DNA from: Ruminococcus sp. AF31-8BH
Lineage (GTDB): Bacteria > Bacillota > Clostridia > Lachnospirales > Lachnospiraceae
Direction: 5' to 3'
NCBI RefSeq assembly: GCF_003460605.1
Contig: NZ_QTVN01000024.1
Coordinates: 1-48,352, forward strand
DNA: 48,352 bases
This document shows, piece by piece, positions 25,976 through 34,530 of the stretch. The notes under the pieces were generated by a model. It ran no database searches. It had not been told where the DNA came from and worked only from the letters and a program-made list of their open reading frames with translations. How positions within the stretch are numbered: the stretch's first letter is position 1; each line of letters starts with the position of its first letter. The position numbers and the translations under genes are program-made.

Positions 25976-27448
25976 ATGGAATTATCGAAATTAACAGCCT
26001 TGCAGCTGGCTGATAAAATAAAAAAACATGAGATCAGTGTCCTGGACGGGGTAAAAGAGGTCTTTTCCCAGATTGAGGAAAAGGACGGACAGATCCACGC
26101 CTACCTGGACACCTACAAAAAAGAAGCCTATGCCCGTGCAAAAGAGGTGCAGAAAGGCATTGACGAGGGAATCTACACAGGCCCTCTTGCCGGCGTTCCC
26201 ATTGCGGTAAAGGACAACATCTGCGTACAGGGAAAGCCAACCACCTGCGCGTCTAAGATCCTGGAGGGCTTTGTTCCCCAGTATCAGGCAGAGGTTATCG
26301 ACCGTCTTGAGAAGGCGGGAATGATCATTATTGGAAAAACAAATATGGATGAGTTTGCCATGGGAAGCACCACAGAAACTTCTGCTTACGGTGTCACCAG
26401 AAACCCGTGGAACAAAGAACATGTTCCTGGCGGTTCCTCAGGCGGCTCCTGTGCGGCTGTGGCAGCAGGGGAGGCTTATCTGGCACTTGGCTCTGATACC
26501 GGCGGTTCCATCCGTCAGCCAAGCTCCTACTGCGGCGTTACCGGCCTGAAGCCAACCTACGGTACCGTTTCCCGTTACGGCCTGGTTGCCTACGCCTCCT
26601 CCTTAGATCAGATCGGTCCTGTGGGAAAGGATGTGGCAGACTGTGCAGCGCTTCTGGAAGTGATTGCAGGCCATGATCCAAAAGACAGTACTTCCATAGA
26701 CAGACATGATCTTGACTTTGGAAAAGAAATGACAGACAAGATCGCAGGAATGAAATTCGGCGTGCCCAAGGAATATCTGGCAGAGGGACTTTCCCCGGAT
26801 GTAAAGGATGCTTTTATGGAGACGTTGAAGGTGCTTACCCAGATGGGTGCTATTGTGGAATTTTTCTCCGTAAAGACTATGGAGTATATGATTCCTGCTT
26901 ATTATATCATTGCCAGTGCGGAAGCAAGCTCCAACTTAGAGCGTTTTGACGGCGTGAAATACGGCTATCGTGCTGCTGAGTATGACGGCCTTCACGACAT
27001 GTACAAGCGCACCAGGACAGAGGGCTTCGGTGAAGAGGTAAAGCGCCGTATCATGCTTGGTTCCTTTGTTTTAAGCTCCGGCTACTATGATGCCTATTAT
27101 CTGAAAGCACTGCGCACAAAAGCCCTGATCAAGAAAGAATTTGATGAGGCATTTGAGAAATATGACGTTCTTCTTGCGCCGGCTGCTCCGTATACAGCAC
27201 CGAAGCTTGGGGAAAGCTTAAAGGATCCTATGGCAATGTATCTTGGCGATATTTACACCGTTGCCGTAAACCTGTGCGGCCTTCCGGGAATTACCGTTCC
27301 CTGCGGAAAAGATAAAATCGGTCTTCCAATCGGAATCCAGATGATCGGTGACTGCTTTATGGAGAAAAAGATTCTCCGCGCAGCCCACGCTTATGAAAAA
27401 GCAAGAGGAGATTTCGGAACACCAGAAGAAGGAGGCAGGGAAGCATGA
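25976..27448 (+). CDS. gatA: Asp/Glu-tRNA amidotransferase subunit A
   Basis: A 490-residue amidase-signature enzyme that releases ammonia from glutamine for tRNA amidation. The Ser-cisSer-Lys catalytic set is visible: Lys in PIAVKDNI (about residue 79), the Gly/Ser-rich PGGSSGGSCAAVAAG loop, and the nucleophile Ser in GSDTGGSIRQPSSYCGV. Length and domain order are normal. AGGAGA lies before ATG 25976. The stop overlaps the gatB start by four bases (ATGA), which couples synthesis of the two large subunits. Confidence 0.97.
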   Translation: MELSKLTALQLADKIKKHEISVLDGVKEVFSQIEEKDGQIHAYLDTYKKEAYARAKEVQKGIDEGIYTGPLAGVPIAVKDNICVQGKPTTCASKILEGFVPQYQAEVIDRLEKAGMIIIGKTNMDEFAMGSTTETSAYGVTRNPWNKEHVPGGSSGGSCAAVAAGEAYLALGSDTGGSIRQPSSYCGVTGLKPTYGTVSRYGLVAYASSLDQIGPVGKDVADCAALLEVIAGHDPKDSTSIDRHDLDFGKEMTDKIAGMKFGVPKEYLAEGLSPDVKDAFMETLKVLTQMGAIVEFFSVKTMEYMIPAYYIIASAEASSNLERFDGVKYGYRAAEYDGLHDMYKRTRTEGFGEEVKRRIMLGSFVLSSGYYDAYYLKALRTKALIKKEFDEAFEKYDVLLAPAAPYTAPKLGESLKDPMAMYLGDIYTVAVNLCGLPGITVPCGKDKIGLPIGIQMIGDCFMEKKILRAAHAYEKARGDFGTPEEGGREA

Positions 27449-28884
27449 AACAGTATGAGACCATAATCGGACTGGAAGTCCATGTAGAGCTTGCCACCAG
27501 AACCAAGATTTTCTGCGGCTGTTCCACTGCGTTTGGAGGAGCACCCAATACCCACACCTGTCCGGTGTGCACCGGTATGCCAGGCTCCCTTCCTGTATTA
27601 AATAAAAAGGTGGTAGAGTTTGCCCTTCGCGCAGGACTTGCCACAAACTGCAGCATCAACCAGTACTGCAAGTTTGATCGTAAAAACTATTTTTACCCGG
27701 ACAACCCGCAGAACTATCAGATTTCCCAGCTGTATCTGCCAATCTGCCATGATGGCTTTGTAGAAATTGAGACAGAAGCAGGAAAGAAAAAGGTGCGGAT
27801 CCATGAGATGCATATGGAGGAGGACGCAGGTAAGCTGATTCATGATGAGTGGGAGGACTGCTCCCTGGTGGATTACAACCGAAGCGGCGTTCCGCTGATC
27901 GAGATCGTTTCTGAGCCGGATATGAGAAGCGCAGATGAAGTAATTGCTTATCTGGAAAAGCTTCGCTGCACCATGCAGTATCTGGGCGTTTCTGACTGTA
28001 AGCTTCAGGAGGGCTCCATGCGTGCCGATGTCAACCTTTCTGTCCGTGTGGCAGGAAGTGATACGCTTGGAACCAGAACAGAGATGAAGAATCTGAACTC
28101 CTTCAAGGCCATTGCACATGCCATTGAGGGAGAACGAGAGCGCCAGATCGAGCTTCTGGAAATGGGCAGAAGCGTTGTCCAGGAAACCAGAAGATGGGAT
28201 GACAACAAGGAATCCTCTCATGCAATGCGTTCCAAAGAGGATGCCAAGGATTACCGTTACTTCCCGGACCCGGATCTTCCTCCAATCCATATTTCTGATG
28301 AGTGGATTCAGAAGATCAGGGAAGAGCTGCCGGAGTTCCGCGAGGAAAAAGCAGCCCGCTACCAGGAGGAATTCGGCCTTCCGGAATATGATTCCAGAAT
28401 CCTTACAGAGTCCAGACATCTGGCTGCTTTGTTTGAGGAGGTTGCCGGTCTTTGCGGCAATCCGAAGAAGGCGGCAAACTGGTTTATGGTGGAAGTGCTT
28501 CGCCTGATGAAGGACAAAGGAGTGGAAGCTGAGAAGGTAAGATTTACCCCGCAGCACCTTGCAGACCTTCTGGAAATGGTGGACAAGAAACAGATCAGCC
28601 CTCAGAATGCGAAGAAAATATTTGAAAAAGTATTTGACGAAGATATTGATGCCGTTGCCTATATCGAAGAGCATGGTCTGAAGATCGTGGAGGATACCGG
28701 ACTTCTTACCAGCACCATCAGCCGGATCCTGGATGAGAACCCGGGACCGCTGTCTGAACTTCTTGGCGGCAAGGAGAAGGTTATGGGCTTCTTCGTAGGC
28801 CAGATCATGAAGGAAATGAAGGGCAAGGCCAACCCGGCAAGCGTGAGAGAGGCGCTGCTGGCAGAGGTTGAAAAGAGAAAATAA
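27445..28884 (+). CDS. gatB: Asp/Glu-tRNA amidotransferase subunit B
   Basis: A 479-residue subunit that activates Asp-tRNA-Asn or Glu-tRNA-Gln and accepts ammonia from GatA. Visible signatures are YETIIGLEVHVEL, FCGCSTAFGGAPNTHTCPVC (zinc-type Cys motif), FYPDNPQNYQISQ and the GatB box KRSGVPLIE-like segment (YNRSGVPLIEIVSEPD). The C-terminal YqeY-like helical tail (about 340-479) ends at NPASVREALLAEVEKRK. Length is normal. It is the last gene of the operon; a weak hairpin terminator and then the dapL promoter follow. Confidence 0.97.
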   Translation: MKQYETIIGLEVHVELATRTKIFCGCSTAFGGAPNTHTCPVCTGMPGSLPVLNKKVVEFALRAGLATNCSINQYCKFDRKNYFYPDNPQNYQISQLYLPICHDGFVEIETEAGKKKVRIHEMHMEEDAGKLIHDEWEDCSLVDYNRSGVPLIEIVSEPDMRSADEVIAYLEKLRCTMQYLGVSDCKLQEGSMRADVNLSVRVAGSDTLGTRTEMKNLNSFKAIAHAIEGERERQIELLEMGRSVVQETRRWDDNKESSHAMRSKEDAKDYRYFPDPDLPPIHISDEWIQKIREELPEFREEKAARYQEEFGLPEYDSRILTESRHLAALFEEVAGLCGNPKKAANWFMVEVLRLMKDKGVEAEKVRFTPQHLADLLEMVDKKQISPQNAKKIFEKVFDEDIDAVAYIEEHGLKIVEDTGLLTSTISRILDENPGPLSELLGGKEKVMGFFVGQIMKEMKGKANPASVREALLAEVEKRK

Positions 28885-28886
28885 AG

Positions 28887-28955
28887 ATGCTTATGCTTCG
28901 GATGCAATGAAATTATGCAATGGCATGGTTTCGCGCCGGGGCTTATAAGCGTTTT
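28887..28955 (+). terminator. Likely terminator of the gat operon, containing a repeated hairpin
   Basis: The outer arms (28887-28901 with 28936-28952) pair with a small bulge and are followed by four T. The interior holds the GAAATTATGC / GCATGGTTTC hairpin (28909-28932), which recurs at 33022 and inside the MITE at 35564. Confidence 0.5.
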
Positions 28956-28959
28956 GGGA

Positions 28960-28987
28960 TTGACATTAAGAAAAAAGTATATACAAT
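28960..28987 (+). promoter_or_regulatory. Promoter of dapL
   Basis: Consensus TTGACA (28960-28965), a 16-base spacer and TACAAT (28982-28987), 38 bases before the dapL start. Confidence 0.75.
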
Positions 28988-29024
28988 AATTAGTTAAGAC
29001 GAACTATACGAGGAGGATAATGAA

Positions 29025-30239
29025 ATGGTTACCGTAAATCATAATTACCTGAGATTACCGGGAAGCTATCTTTTTTCTACCATTGGAAAAAAGGTGCGTG
29101 CATATAAAGAATTAAATCCGGATAAAGAAGTGATCAGCCTTGGAATTGGAGATGTAACCCAGCCGCTGGTTCCGGCGATTATCGAGGCGCTTCACAATGC
29201 GGTGGAGGAGATGGCCCATGCGGAGACTTTCCACGGCTACGCTCCGGATCTTGGCTATGAATTTCTGAGAAATGCCATTGCAAAAAACGATTATCAGGAC
29301 AGAGGCTGTGACATTAAGGCTGATGAGATTTTTGTTTCTGATGGTGCCAAAAGTGATTCCGGGAACATTCAGGAAATTTTCGGAACAGACAATAAAGTGG
29401 CTGTGTGTGATCCTGTTTACCCGGTGTATGTGGATACAAATGTAATGGCTGGGCGCACAGGAGAGTATAATACTGCCCGTGAGAATTTTGACGGCGTGAT
29501 TTACATGCCCTGCAGCAAGGAAAACGGATTTTTACCGGAGCTTCCAAAGGAAGTGCCGGATCTGATCTATCTTTGCTTCCCGAACAATCCTACAGGCTCT
29601 GCCATCACAAGGGATGAGCTGCAGAAATGGGTGGATTATGCAAACAAAAACGGCTGCGTGATCATCTATGATGCTGCTTACGAGGCGTATATTTCCCAGG
29701 ACAATGTGCCGCACAGCATTTATGAGTGTGAGGGTGCAAGAACCTGTGCCATTGAGCTTCGCAGCTTTTCCAAGAATGCAGGCTTTACAGGAGTTCGTCT
29801 TGGCTTTACCGTGATTCCGGATGAGCTTGTAAGAGATGGTGTTTCCCTTCACAGTCTCTGGGCAAGACGTCACGGCACCAAATTTAACGGAGCTCCTTAC
29901 ATTGTGCAAAAGGCAGGGGAAGCCGTTTATTCTGAGGCTGGAAAGGCACAGCTGAAGGAGCAGGTTGGCTATTATATGCGAAATGCAAAGCTGATCCACG
30001 ATGAACTGGAAAAGGCAGGATTTTCTGTTTCAGGGGGTGTGAATGCGCCGTATATCTGGCTGGAAACTCCGGACAAAATGACCTCCTGGCAGTTTTTTGA
30101 CTATCTTCTGAAGGAGGCAAATGTGGTTGGCACTCCAGGCTCCGGCTTTGGCGCTCACGGAGAGGGCTTTTTCCGTCTGACTGCCTTTGGCACTTATGAG
30201 AATACACGGAAAGCCATTGACAGGATCAAGAGTTTGTAA
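29025..30239 (+). CDS. dapL: LL-diaminopimelate aminotransferase
   Basis: A 404-residue PLP enzyme that converts tetrahydrodipicolinate and glutamate directly to LL-diaminopimelate, giving precursors for lysine and peptidoglycan. The text is characteristic of DapL: the opening NHNYLRLPGSYLFSTIGKKV, SLGIGDVTQPL, FVSDGAKSDSGNIQEIFG and the PLP-lysine segment RSFSKNAGFTGVRLG. Class I/II aminotransferase length is normal. GAGGAGG lies 6-8 bases before ATG 29025, and a consensus-like promoter is just upstream. It is monocistronic, with a strong terminator following. Confidence 0.96.
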   Translation: MVTVNHNYLRLPGSYLFSTIGKKVRAYKELNPDKEVISLGIGDVTQPLVPAIIEALHNAVEEMAHAETFHGYAPDLGYEFLRNAIAKNDYQDRGCDIKADEIFVSDGAKSDSGNIQEIFGTDNKVAVCDPVYPVYVDTNVMAGRTGEYNTARENFDGVIYMPCSKENGFLPELPKEVPDLIYLCFPNNPTGSAITRDELQKWVDYANKNGCVIIYDAAYEAYISQDNVPHSIYECEGARTCAIELRSFSKNAGFTGVRLGFTVIPDELVRDGVSLHSLWARRHGTKFNGAPYIVQKAGEAVYSEAGKAQLKEQVGYYMRNAKLIHDELEKAGFSVSGGVNAPYIWLETPDKMTSWQFFDYLLKEANVVGTPGSGFGAHGEGFFRLTAFGTYENTRKAIDRIKSL

Positions 30240-30263
30240 TTATAATTGAAGAAAGCTGACAGG

Positions 30264-30329
30264 GCGTATCTCTGGCTGGGACAGTGGATTGGATGTGATC
30301 GCTGTTCCGGGGCTGGGGGTACGCTTTTT
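30264..30329 (+). terminator. Terminator of dapL
   Basis: A 21-bp stem (30264-30284 with 30302-30324, 2-base bulge, several G-U pairs) followed by five T. Confidence 0.85.
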
Positions 30330-30370
30330 ATGTAATAGGAAATTCCGTTGGAATCTCCTATTACATAAAA
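30326..30370 (+). repeat. Palindromic repeat, copy 1 (TGTAAYAGGAAATT family)
   Basis: A nearly perfect palindrome: TTTTATGTAATAGGA and its exact complement, enclosing an ATTCC/GGAAT inner pair. The minus strand of 38667-38706 carries a related copy. Confidence 0.85.
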
Positions 30371-30478
30371 GCCCTACCGGGCAGGATCGCACTGCAGCGG
30401 AAAGGTAGATGTCGCTTGAGGCGACCCGCCGCAGGCGGAGAATCCTGCAAAGCAGGATTCTTTCTTGTCGGGGGCTTT
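30368..30478 (+). other. Compact multi-hairpin element before the cupin gene
   Basis: Outer arms AAAGCCC / GGGCTTT (30368-30374 with 30472-30478) enclose three consecutive perfect hairpins: GTCGC/GCGAC (30411-30425), CCGCC/GGCGG (30426-30438) and GAATCCTGC/GCAGGATTC (30440-30460). It may be a structured leader RNA of the cupin gene or a palindromic extragenic repeat. No coding frame is evident. Confidence 0.6.
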
Positions 30479-30504
30479 GCGAAAGATAAAGGAGGATTTT
30501 GGTT

Positions 30505-30834
30505 ATGAAGATCAGTCGGATTGAGCATATGTGTGAGGGTAACGGACATGTGATTATTAAGGAACTGCTGGATGAGAAGCAGCTGAATGGAAAGTGCGGG
30601 CTTTATGCGGAGGTGACTCTGGAGCCGGGATGTTCTCTGGGATTCCATATGCATTATGGGGAGAGCGAGACTTACTATATTCTTACCGGAGAGGGCGAGT
30701 ATAATGACAACGGCACTTCCTGGAGACATGTGAAGGCTGGAGACATTACCTTTACCCCAGACGGAAGAGGCCACGGCCTTGCAAATACTGGAAACACCGA
30801 TCTGGTGTTTATGGCACTGATTATCAAAGACTGA
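30505..30834 (+). CDS. Cupin-domain protein
   Basis: A 109-residue single-domain cupin. The two cupin motifs are visible: GCSLGFHMHYGESETYYILTGEG (His-rich motif 1 with His, His and Glu metal ligands) and GDITFTPDGRGHGLANTG (motif 2 with the second His). Such small cupins bind a metal and often act on, or sense, small metabolites. GGAGG lies 9 bases before ATG 30505; a TTG two codons earlier is less likely. It precedes an M18 aminopeptidase gene by 34 bases and may be co-transcribed with it. Substrate unknown. Confidence 0.88.
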   Translation: MKISRIEHMCEGNGHVIIKELLDEKQLNGKCGLYAEVTLEPGCSLGFHMHYGESETYYILTGEGEYNDNGTSWRHVKAGDITFTPDGRGHGLANTGNTDLVFMALIIKD

Positions 30835-30868
30835 AATAAGATAGAAATGAAGGAATTGGAGTTTGGAA

Positions 30869-32131
30869 ATGAACAGTACAGCTGAGAAATTACTTACATT
30901 TATTAAAGAGAGTCCTACTGCGTTTCAGGCAGTGGAGATGATGAAGAAAAGATTTGGGGAAAATGGATTTACAGAGCTGAAGGAGGATGAGCACTGGGAG
31001 CTGGTAAATGGCGGGAAGTATTTTGTGACCCGGAATCATTCTGCTGTCATTGCGTTTACGGTGCCGGAGGCTTCCAGCGATGTATTTCACATTATTGCAA
31101 GCCACAGTGATTCTCCGTCCCTTAAGATCAAGGAGAATCCGGAGATGGTGGAGAACGGGTATGTGAAGCTGAATGTGGAGCTTTATGGAGGTGCCCTTCT
31201 GGCACCCTGGTTTGACAGACCCCTTTCTGTGGCTGGACGTGTGATCGTGAAGGAGAACGGACAGATCTGCGAGAAGCTGGTGACAGTGGACAAGGATATG
31301 CTGATGATTCCCAATCTGGCCATTCATATGAACCGTGAGGCGAACAGCGGATACAAGTACAATGTGCAGAAGGATCTGCTGCCTCTTTACGGACTGGAGA
31401 GCGCAAAGGGAACCTTCTTTAAAACTGTGGCAGAAGCTGCTGGCGTTGCAGAAGAGGAGATTCTGGGACATGATCTGTTCCTTTACAACCGTATGCCTGG
31501 TACCATCTGGGGCGGCGAGGAGGAATTTGTTTCTGCTCCCAGACTGGATGACCTGCAGTGTGCTTTTTCCTCTATGGAAGGCCTGATCGCAGGAAAAAAT
31601 GAGAAGAGCATCTGCGTACATATGGTAATGGACAATGAGGAAGTGGGAAGCGGTACCAAGCAGGGAGCTGCCTCTACTTTCCTTCGGGATACGCTGCTTC
31701 GCATTAATCTGGGACTTGGCAGAAGCTATGAGGATTATCTGATTTCCCTGGCAAAGAGCTTTATGATCTCTGCGGACAATGCACATGCCATCCATCCTAA
31801 TTATCCGGAGAAGGCAGATCCTGTGAACCGTCCTCATATCAATGGAGGAATTGCGGTGAAGTACAATGCAAATCAGAAGTACTGTACAGATGGAATTTCT
31901 GCAGCAATGTTTAAGGATCTTTGTAAGGAAGCGGGAGTTGCGTGCCAGGTTTATGTGAACCGTTCCGATGTGGCAGGAGGCTCTACCCTCGGAAATATTT
32001 CCAATACGCAGGTTGCCTTAAATACCGTGGATATCGGGCTTCCCCAGCTGGCTATGCACTCTCCTTATGAGACTGCAGGTGTGAAGGATACCTGTGATTT
32101 CGTGAAGCTTGCGGAGGTGTTTTATGCCTGA
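30869..32131 (+). CDS. M18-family aminopeptidase
   Basis: A 420-residue zinc metallopeptidase of the aspartyl aminopeptidase (DNPEP/ApeB) type, which removes N-terminal residues, preferably acidic ones, from peptides. Metal-site motifs are in place: IIASHSDSPSLKI (His and Asp), the GGALLAPWFDRPLS segment, MDNEEVGSGTKQGA (catalytic Glu pair), SADNAHAIHPNY and the C-terminal LAMHSPYETAG with the last His ligand. Length fits. Start at ATG 30869 with GGAG upstream; TTG 30863 is an in-frame alternative. The 3' end overlaps the HAD hydrolase start by 8 bases, so the two are translationally linked. Confidence 0.92.
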   Translation: MNSTAEKLLTFIKESPTAFQAVEMMKKRFGENGFTELKEDEHWELVNGGKYFVTRNHSAVIAFTVPEASSDVFHIIASHSDSPSLKIKENPEMVENGYVKLNVELYGGALLAPWFDRPLSVAGRVIVKENGQICEKLVTVDKDMLMIPNLAIHMNREANSGYKYNVQKDLLPLYGLESAKGTFFKTVAEAAGVAEEEILGHDLFLYNRMPGTIWGGEEEFVSAPRLDDLQCAFSSMEGLIAGKNEKSICVHMVMDNEEVGSGTKQGAASTFLRDTLLRINLGLGRSYEDYLISLAKSFMISADNAHAIHPNYPEKADPVNRPHINGGIAVKYNANQKYCTDGISAAMFKDLCKEAGVACQVYVNRSDVAGGSTLGNISNTQVALNTVDIGLPQLAMHSPYETAGVKDTCDFVKLAEVFYA

Positions 32132-32939
32132 TTTCCATAAAAAAGCAGTTTTCTTCGATGCAGACGGAACCATCTGCGACATTGAGAAAGGGACTCCCGC
32201 AAGTGCGGTGGAAGCCATTACAAAGCTGGTAAACAACGGACATGAGGCATGGCTGTGCACAGGAAGAAGCCGTTCCTTTGTGCCGGATTACCTGGAGAAA
32301 ATCCCCTTTACCGGGATGATCACGGCATGCGGCTGCACCATCGAGAAAAACGGGGAGCGCCTTTTCAACAAGGAGATGACTCCGCAGCAGGCATGGCATT
32401 CTGTGGAGGTGCTGCGCAGATACGGCATGGTTCCGGTGATGGAAGGCGCGGATTTTATGTACTATGATAAGGACGAGTATCACACAGGAGTTAACTGGTA
32501 TGCGGATCTGATCACGAAAGCACTTGGAAATAAATGGCGCCCTATCAAAGGCTTTGAGCAGGATCTTCATATCAACAAGGTCAGCTCCAAGATCCTTCCG
32601 GGAAGCAGCCCGGAGAAGGCATGTGAAGAACTGGCAGATTACTATGAGTTTATCGGACATGTGGGAGAAGGACTGGCGGGAGATACCATTGAGATGATTC
32701 CAAAGGGATTTTCCAAGGCAGTGGGAATTGCTGCTGTATGCCGGATTTTTGACATTGCCCATGAGGACACCATCGTGTTCGGGGACAGCAACAACGATCT
32801 TTCCATGTTCGAATTTGCCCAGACCAAGATTGCCATGGGAAATGCAGCGCCAGGGATCAAGGAACTGGCAGATTATGTGACCAGCGATATTTTCCACTAC
32901 GGAATCCGAAATGGGTTAGAGCATTTGGAATTAATTTGA
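32124..32939 (+). CDS. HAD-superfamily (Cof-type, IIB) phosphatase
   Basis: A 271-residue hydrolase. HAD motif I is FFDADGTI with both Asp, motif II is LCTGRS, and motif IV is VFGDSNNDLSMF; a IIB-type cap lies between. Members dephosphorylate sugar phosphates, PLP, FMN or phosphoglycolate, and the substrate cannot be told here. GGAGG precedes ATG 32124, which lies within the end of the aminopeptidase gene (8-base overlap), so they share a transcript. A TTG at 32109 would be an earlier in-frame start and is less likely. Confidence 0.92.
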   Translation: MPDFHKKAVFFDADGTICDIEKGTPASAVEAITKLVNNGHEAWLCTGRSRSFVPDYLEKIPFTGMITACGCTIEKNGERLFNKEMTPQQAWHSVEVLRRYGMVPVMEGADFMYYDKDEYHTGVNWYADLITKALGNKWRPIKGFEQDLHINKVSSKILPGSSPEKACEELADYYEFIGHVGEGLAGDTIEMIPKGFSKAVGIAAVCRIFDIAHEDTIVFGDSNNDLSMFEFAQTKIAMGNAAPGIKELADYVTSDIFHYGIRNGLEHLELI

Positions 32940-32968
32940 GAAAATATTAGGTTTAATGATGAGATTTT

Positions 32969-33046
32969 GCGAGGTGTTTTTAAGTGGACAAAGTTCACAG
33001 AAAACACAAGAAGCTTGACGTGAAATTATGCTTTGCATGATTTTTC
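32969..33046 (+). repeat. Degenerate relative of the MITE at 35520, opposite orientation
   Basis: This stretch shares GCGAGGTGTTTTT, ACAAAGTTCACAGAAAAC and the GAAATTATGC / GCATGATTTT hairpin (33022-33044) with the reverse complement of the MITE at 35520-35662. The terminal inverted repeats are missing, so it is a remnant. It fills most of the gap between the HAD and amidohydrolase genes. Confidence 0.75.
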
Positions 33047-33094
33047 AAACACGCTCTAGTGTACGCGACTCAAAAGAAAGGTTTAGGATTTAGA

Positions 33095-34294
33095 ATGCCG
33101 GAAAATACAAAGTACCAGCGCAGATTTGAACCATACGAGAAAGAACTGATCGAAATACGCCGCCATCTTCATAGACACCCGGAGCTGGGCCTGCAGGAAT
33201 TTGAGACCTCGGCGTTTATCCGTGATTATCTGGAAAAACTGGGCTATCGACTGACTAAGGTAGAACCTACAGGATGGATTGCAGAGCACCCCTGCCAGGA
33301 CACTGCCGCCTTTGCAGACAAAAAGCAGGTAGTGCTCCGGTCGGAGATGGATGCCCTTCCCATACAGGAGCAGACCGGACTTCCCTTTGCATCTGAGCGA
33401 GAAGGCGTCATGCACGCCTGCGGCCATGACGGGATTGTGGCAACGGCCCTGATCCTGGCGAAAATCCTTGCAAAGGAGAAAGAGCAGTTTCCTGTAAAGG
33501 TGCGGTTCCTTTTTGAGCCTGCGGAAGAGATTGGAGAAGGGGCGAAGAGAATGTTGTCTGCTGGGGCCCTTGAGCCGAAGCCGGATGCCTTTCTGATGTT
33601 CCACTATGCAGTGGATATGCCCTTTGGAATGGCGGTTCATGAAGGACAGGCGTCAGCCATGATCAACGGCATGGAAATCCGGGTTCACGGAAAGTCCAGC
33701 CACTGGTGCCAGGCATCCCAGGGAATCGACAGCATTTATGCCGCCTCGCTGGTGGTGCAGGCGCTTCATGACCTGAACGAAACCTATCAGGGAAAAGGTC
33801 CCTGTCTGGTGGGAATCGGAACCTTTCATGGCGGGGAGTATTCCAATATTATCACGGATCTTGTGACCCTGCGGGGAAACATCCGGGCTGCCTATGAAGA
33901 GGACTATCAGGCTTTGGATGAGAAAATGCAGGCAGTTTTGCAGGAAATTGAGAAGCGTACCGGAACCAGGATTGAGATCGAATATCCTAAGCCTGCGGTG
34001 CTTCCTTTTGCCAATGATGCCAGCCTTACCCGGATTGCCGCTGCCGCCGGGAAAAAGGTATTTGGGGAACATTTTATCCTGGAAGATGAGAACCAGCTGT
34101 TTTTGTCCGGGGATAATGCCTACAGGTATTTCCAGAAATCCAGGGGACTTTTCAGCGTATTTCTCGCTGGGCTTCCAGGAAAAACTTATCCCCTTCACCA
34201 TCCCAAATTCCAGATTGACGAGGCGGTGCTGCCTTATAGTCTGGAAGCTTTGTACGAAATCCTTGCGGGAATTTCCAGGGAAGAAGAGAACTGA
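33095..34294 (+). CDS. M20-family amidohydrolase / peptidase
   Basis: A 399-residue enzyme of the M20D type that hydrolyses N-acyl or amide bonds of amino acid derivatives. Metal ligand motifs are visible: MHACGHDG (His and Asp), EPAEEIGEGAKRM (catalytic and metal Glu) and a C-terminal LHHPKFQIDE His. The opening EIRRHLHRHPELGLQEFETS is typical. ATG 33095 is chosen over the longer frame from 33059 because protein-like sequence begins there, but only a weak AGGA site precedes it. Substrates of this group range from hippurate-like compounds to N-acetyl amino acids; none can be assigned here. Confidence 0.88.
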   Translation: MPENTKYQRRFEPYEKELIEIRRHLHRHPELGLQEFETSAFIRDYLEKLGYRLTKVEPTGWIAEHPCQDTAAFADKKQVVLRSEMDALPIQEQTGLPFASEREGVMHACGHDGIVATALILAKILAKEKEQFPVKVRFLFEPAEEIGEGAKRMLSAGALEPKPDAFLMFHYAVDMPFGMAVHEGQASAMINGMEIRVHGKSSHWCQASQGIDSIYAASLVVQALHDLNETYQGKGPCLVGIGTFHGGEYSNIITDLVTLRGNIRAAYEEDYQALDEKMQAVLQEIEKRTGTRIEIEYPKPAVLPFANDASLTRIAAAAGKKVFGEHFILEDENQLFLSGDNAYRYFQKSRGLFSVFLAGLPGKTYPLHHPKFQIDEAVLPYSLEALYEILAGISREEEN

Positions 34295-34430
34295 TTCGGC
34301 AAAGAGAAACCAATGGGGTCGGCAGCTGTGGGAGTACGCTCTGGCGCGTGCTCCCAAAATCATTCCAGCAATCTGCACGCCCCGTTTTGCGGTATATGAA
34401 AATGCAGATAAGTCAATATCGAGATAAGAA

Positions 34431-34474
34431 AAGCCTGTGCATGTATAGCTCAATGATACATGCACGGGCTTTTT
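34431..34474 (+). terminator. Bidirectional terminator between convergent genes
   Basis: A 16-bp stem (34431-34446 with 34456-34471, one mismatch) with a 9-base loop has T on the plus side and A-rich sequence on the other. It can serve the M20 gene and, on the minus strand, the AEC transporter gene. Confidence 0.88.
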
Positions 34475-34530
34475 GATAATATTGTTATGAAATAACACCT
34501 AGATTTAAAAATATTCTGTTTTCTATGTTA

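Noticed and set aside
27598..28674. A 358-codon open frame on the minus strand opposite gatB
   Set aside because: It mirrors the codon bias of gatB, has no ribosome-binding site and no recognisable protein sequence. The same holds for the long minus-strand frames opposite leuC, the M18 peptidase and the prophage genes.
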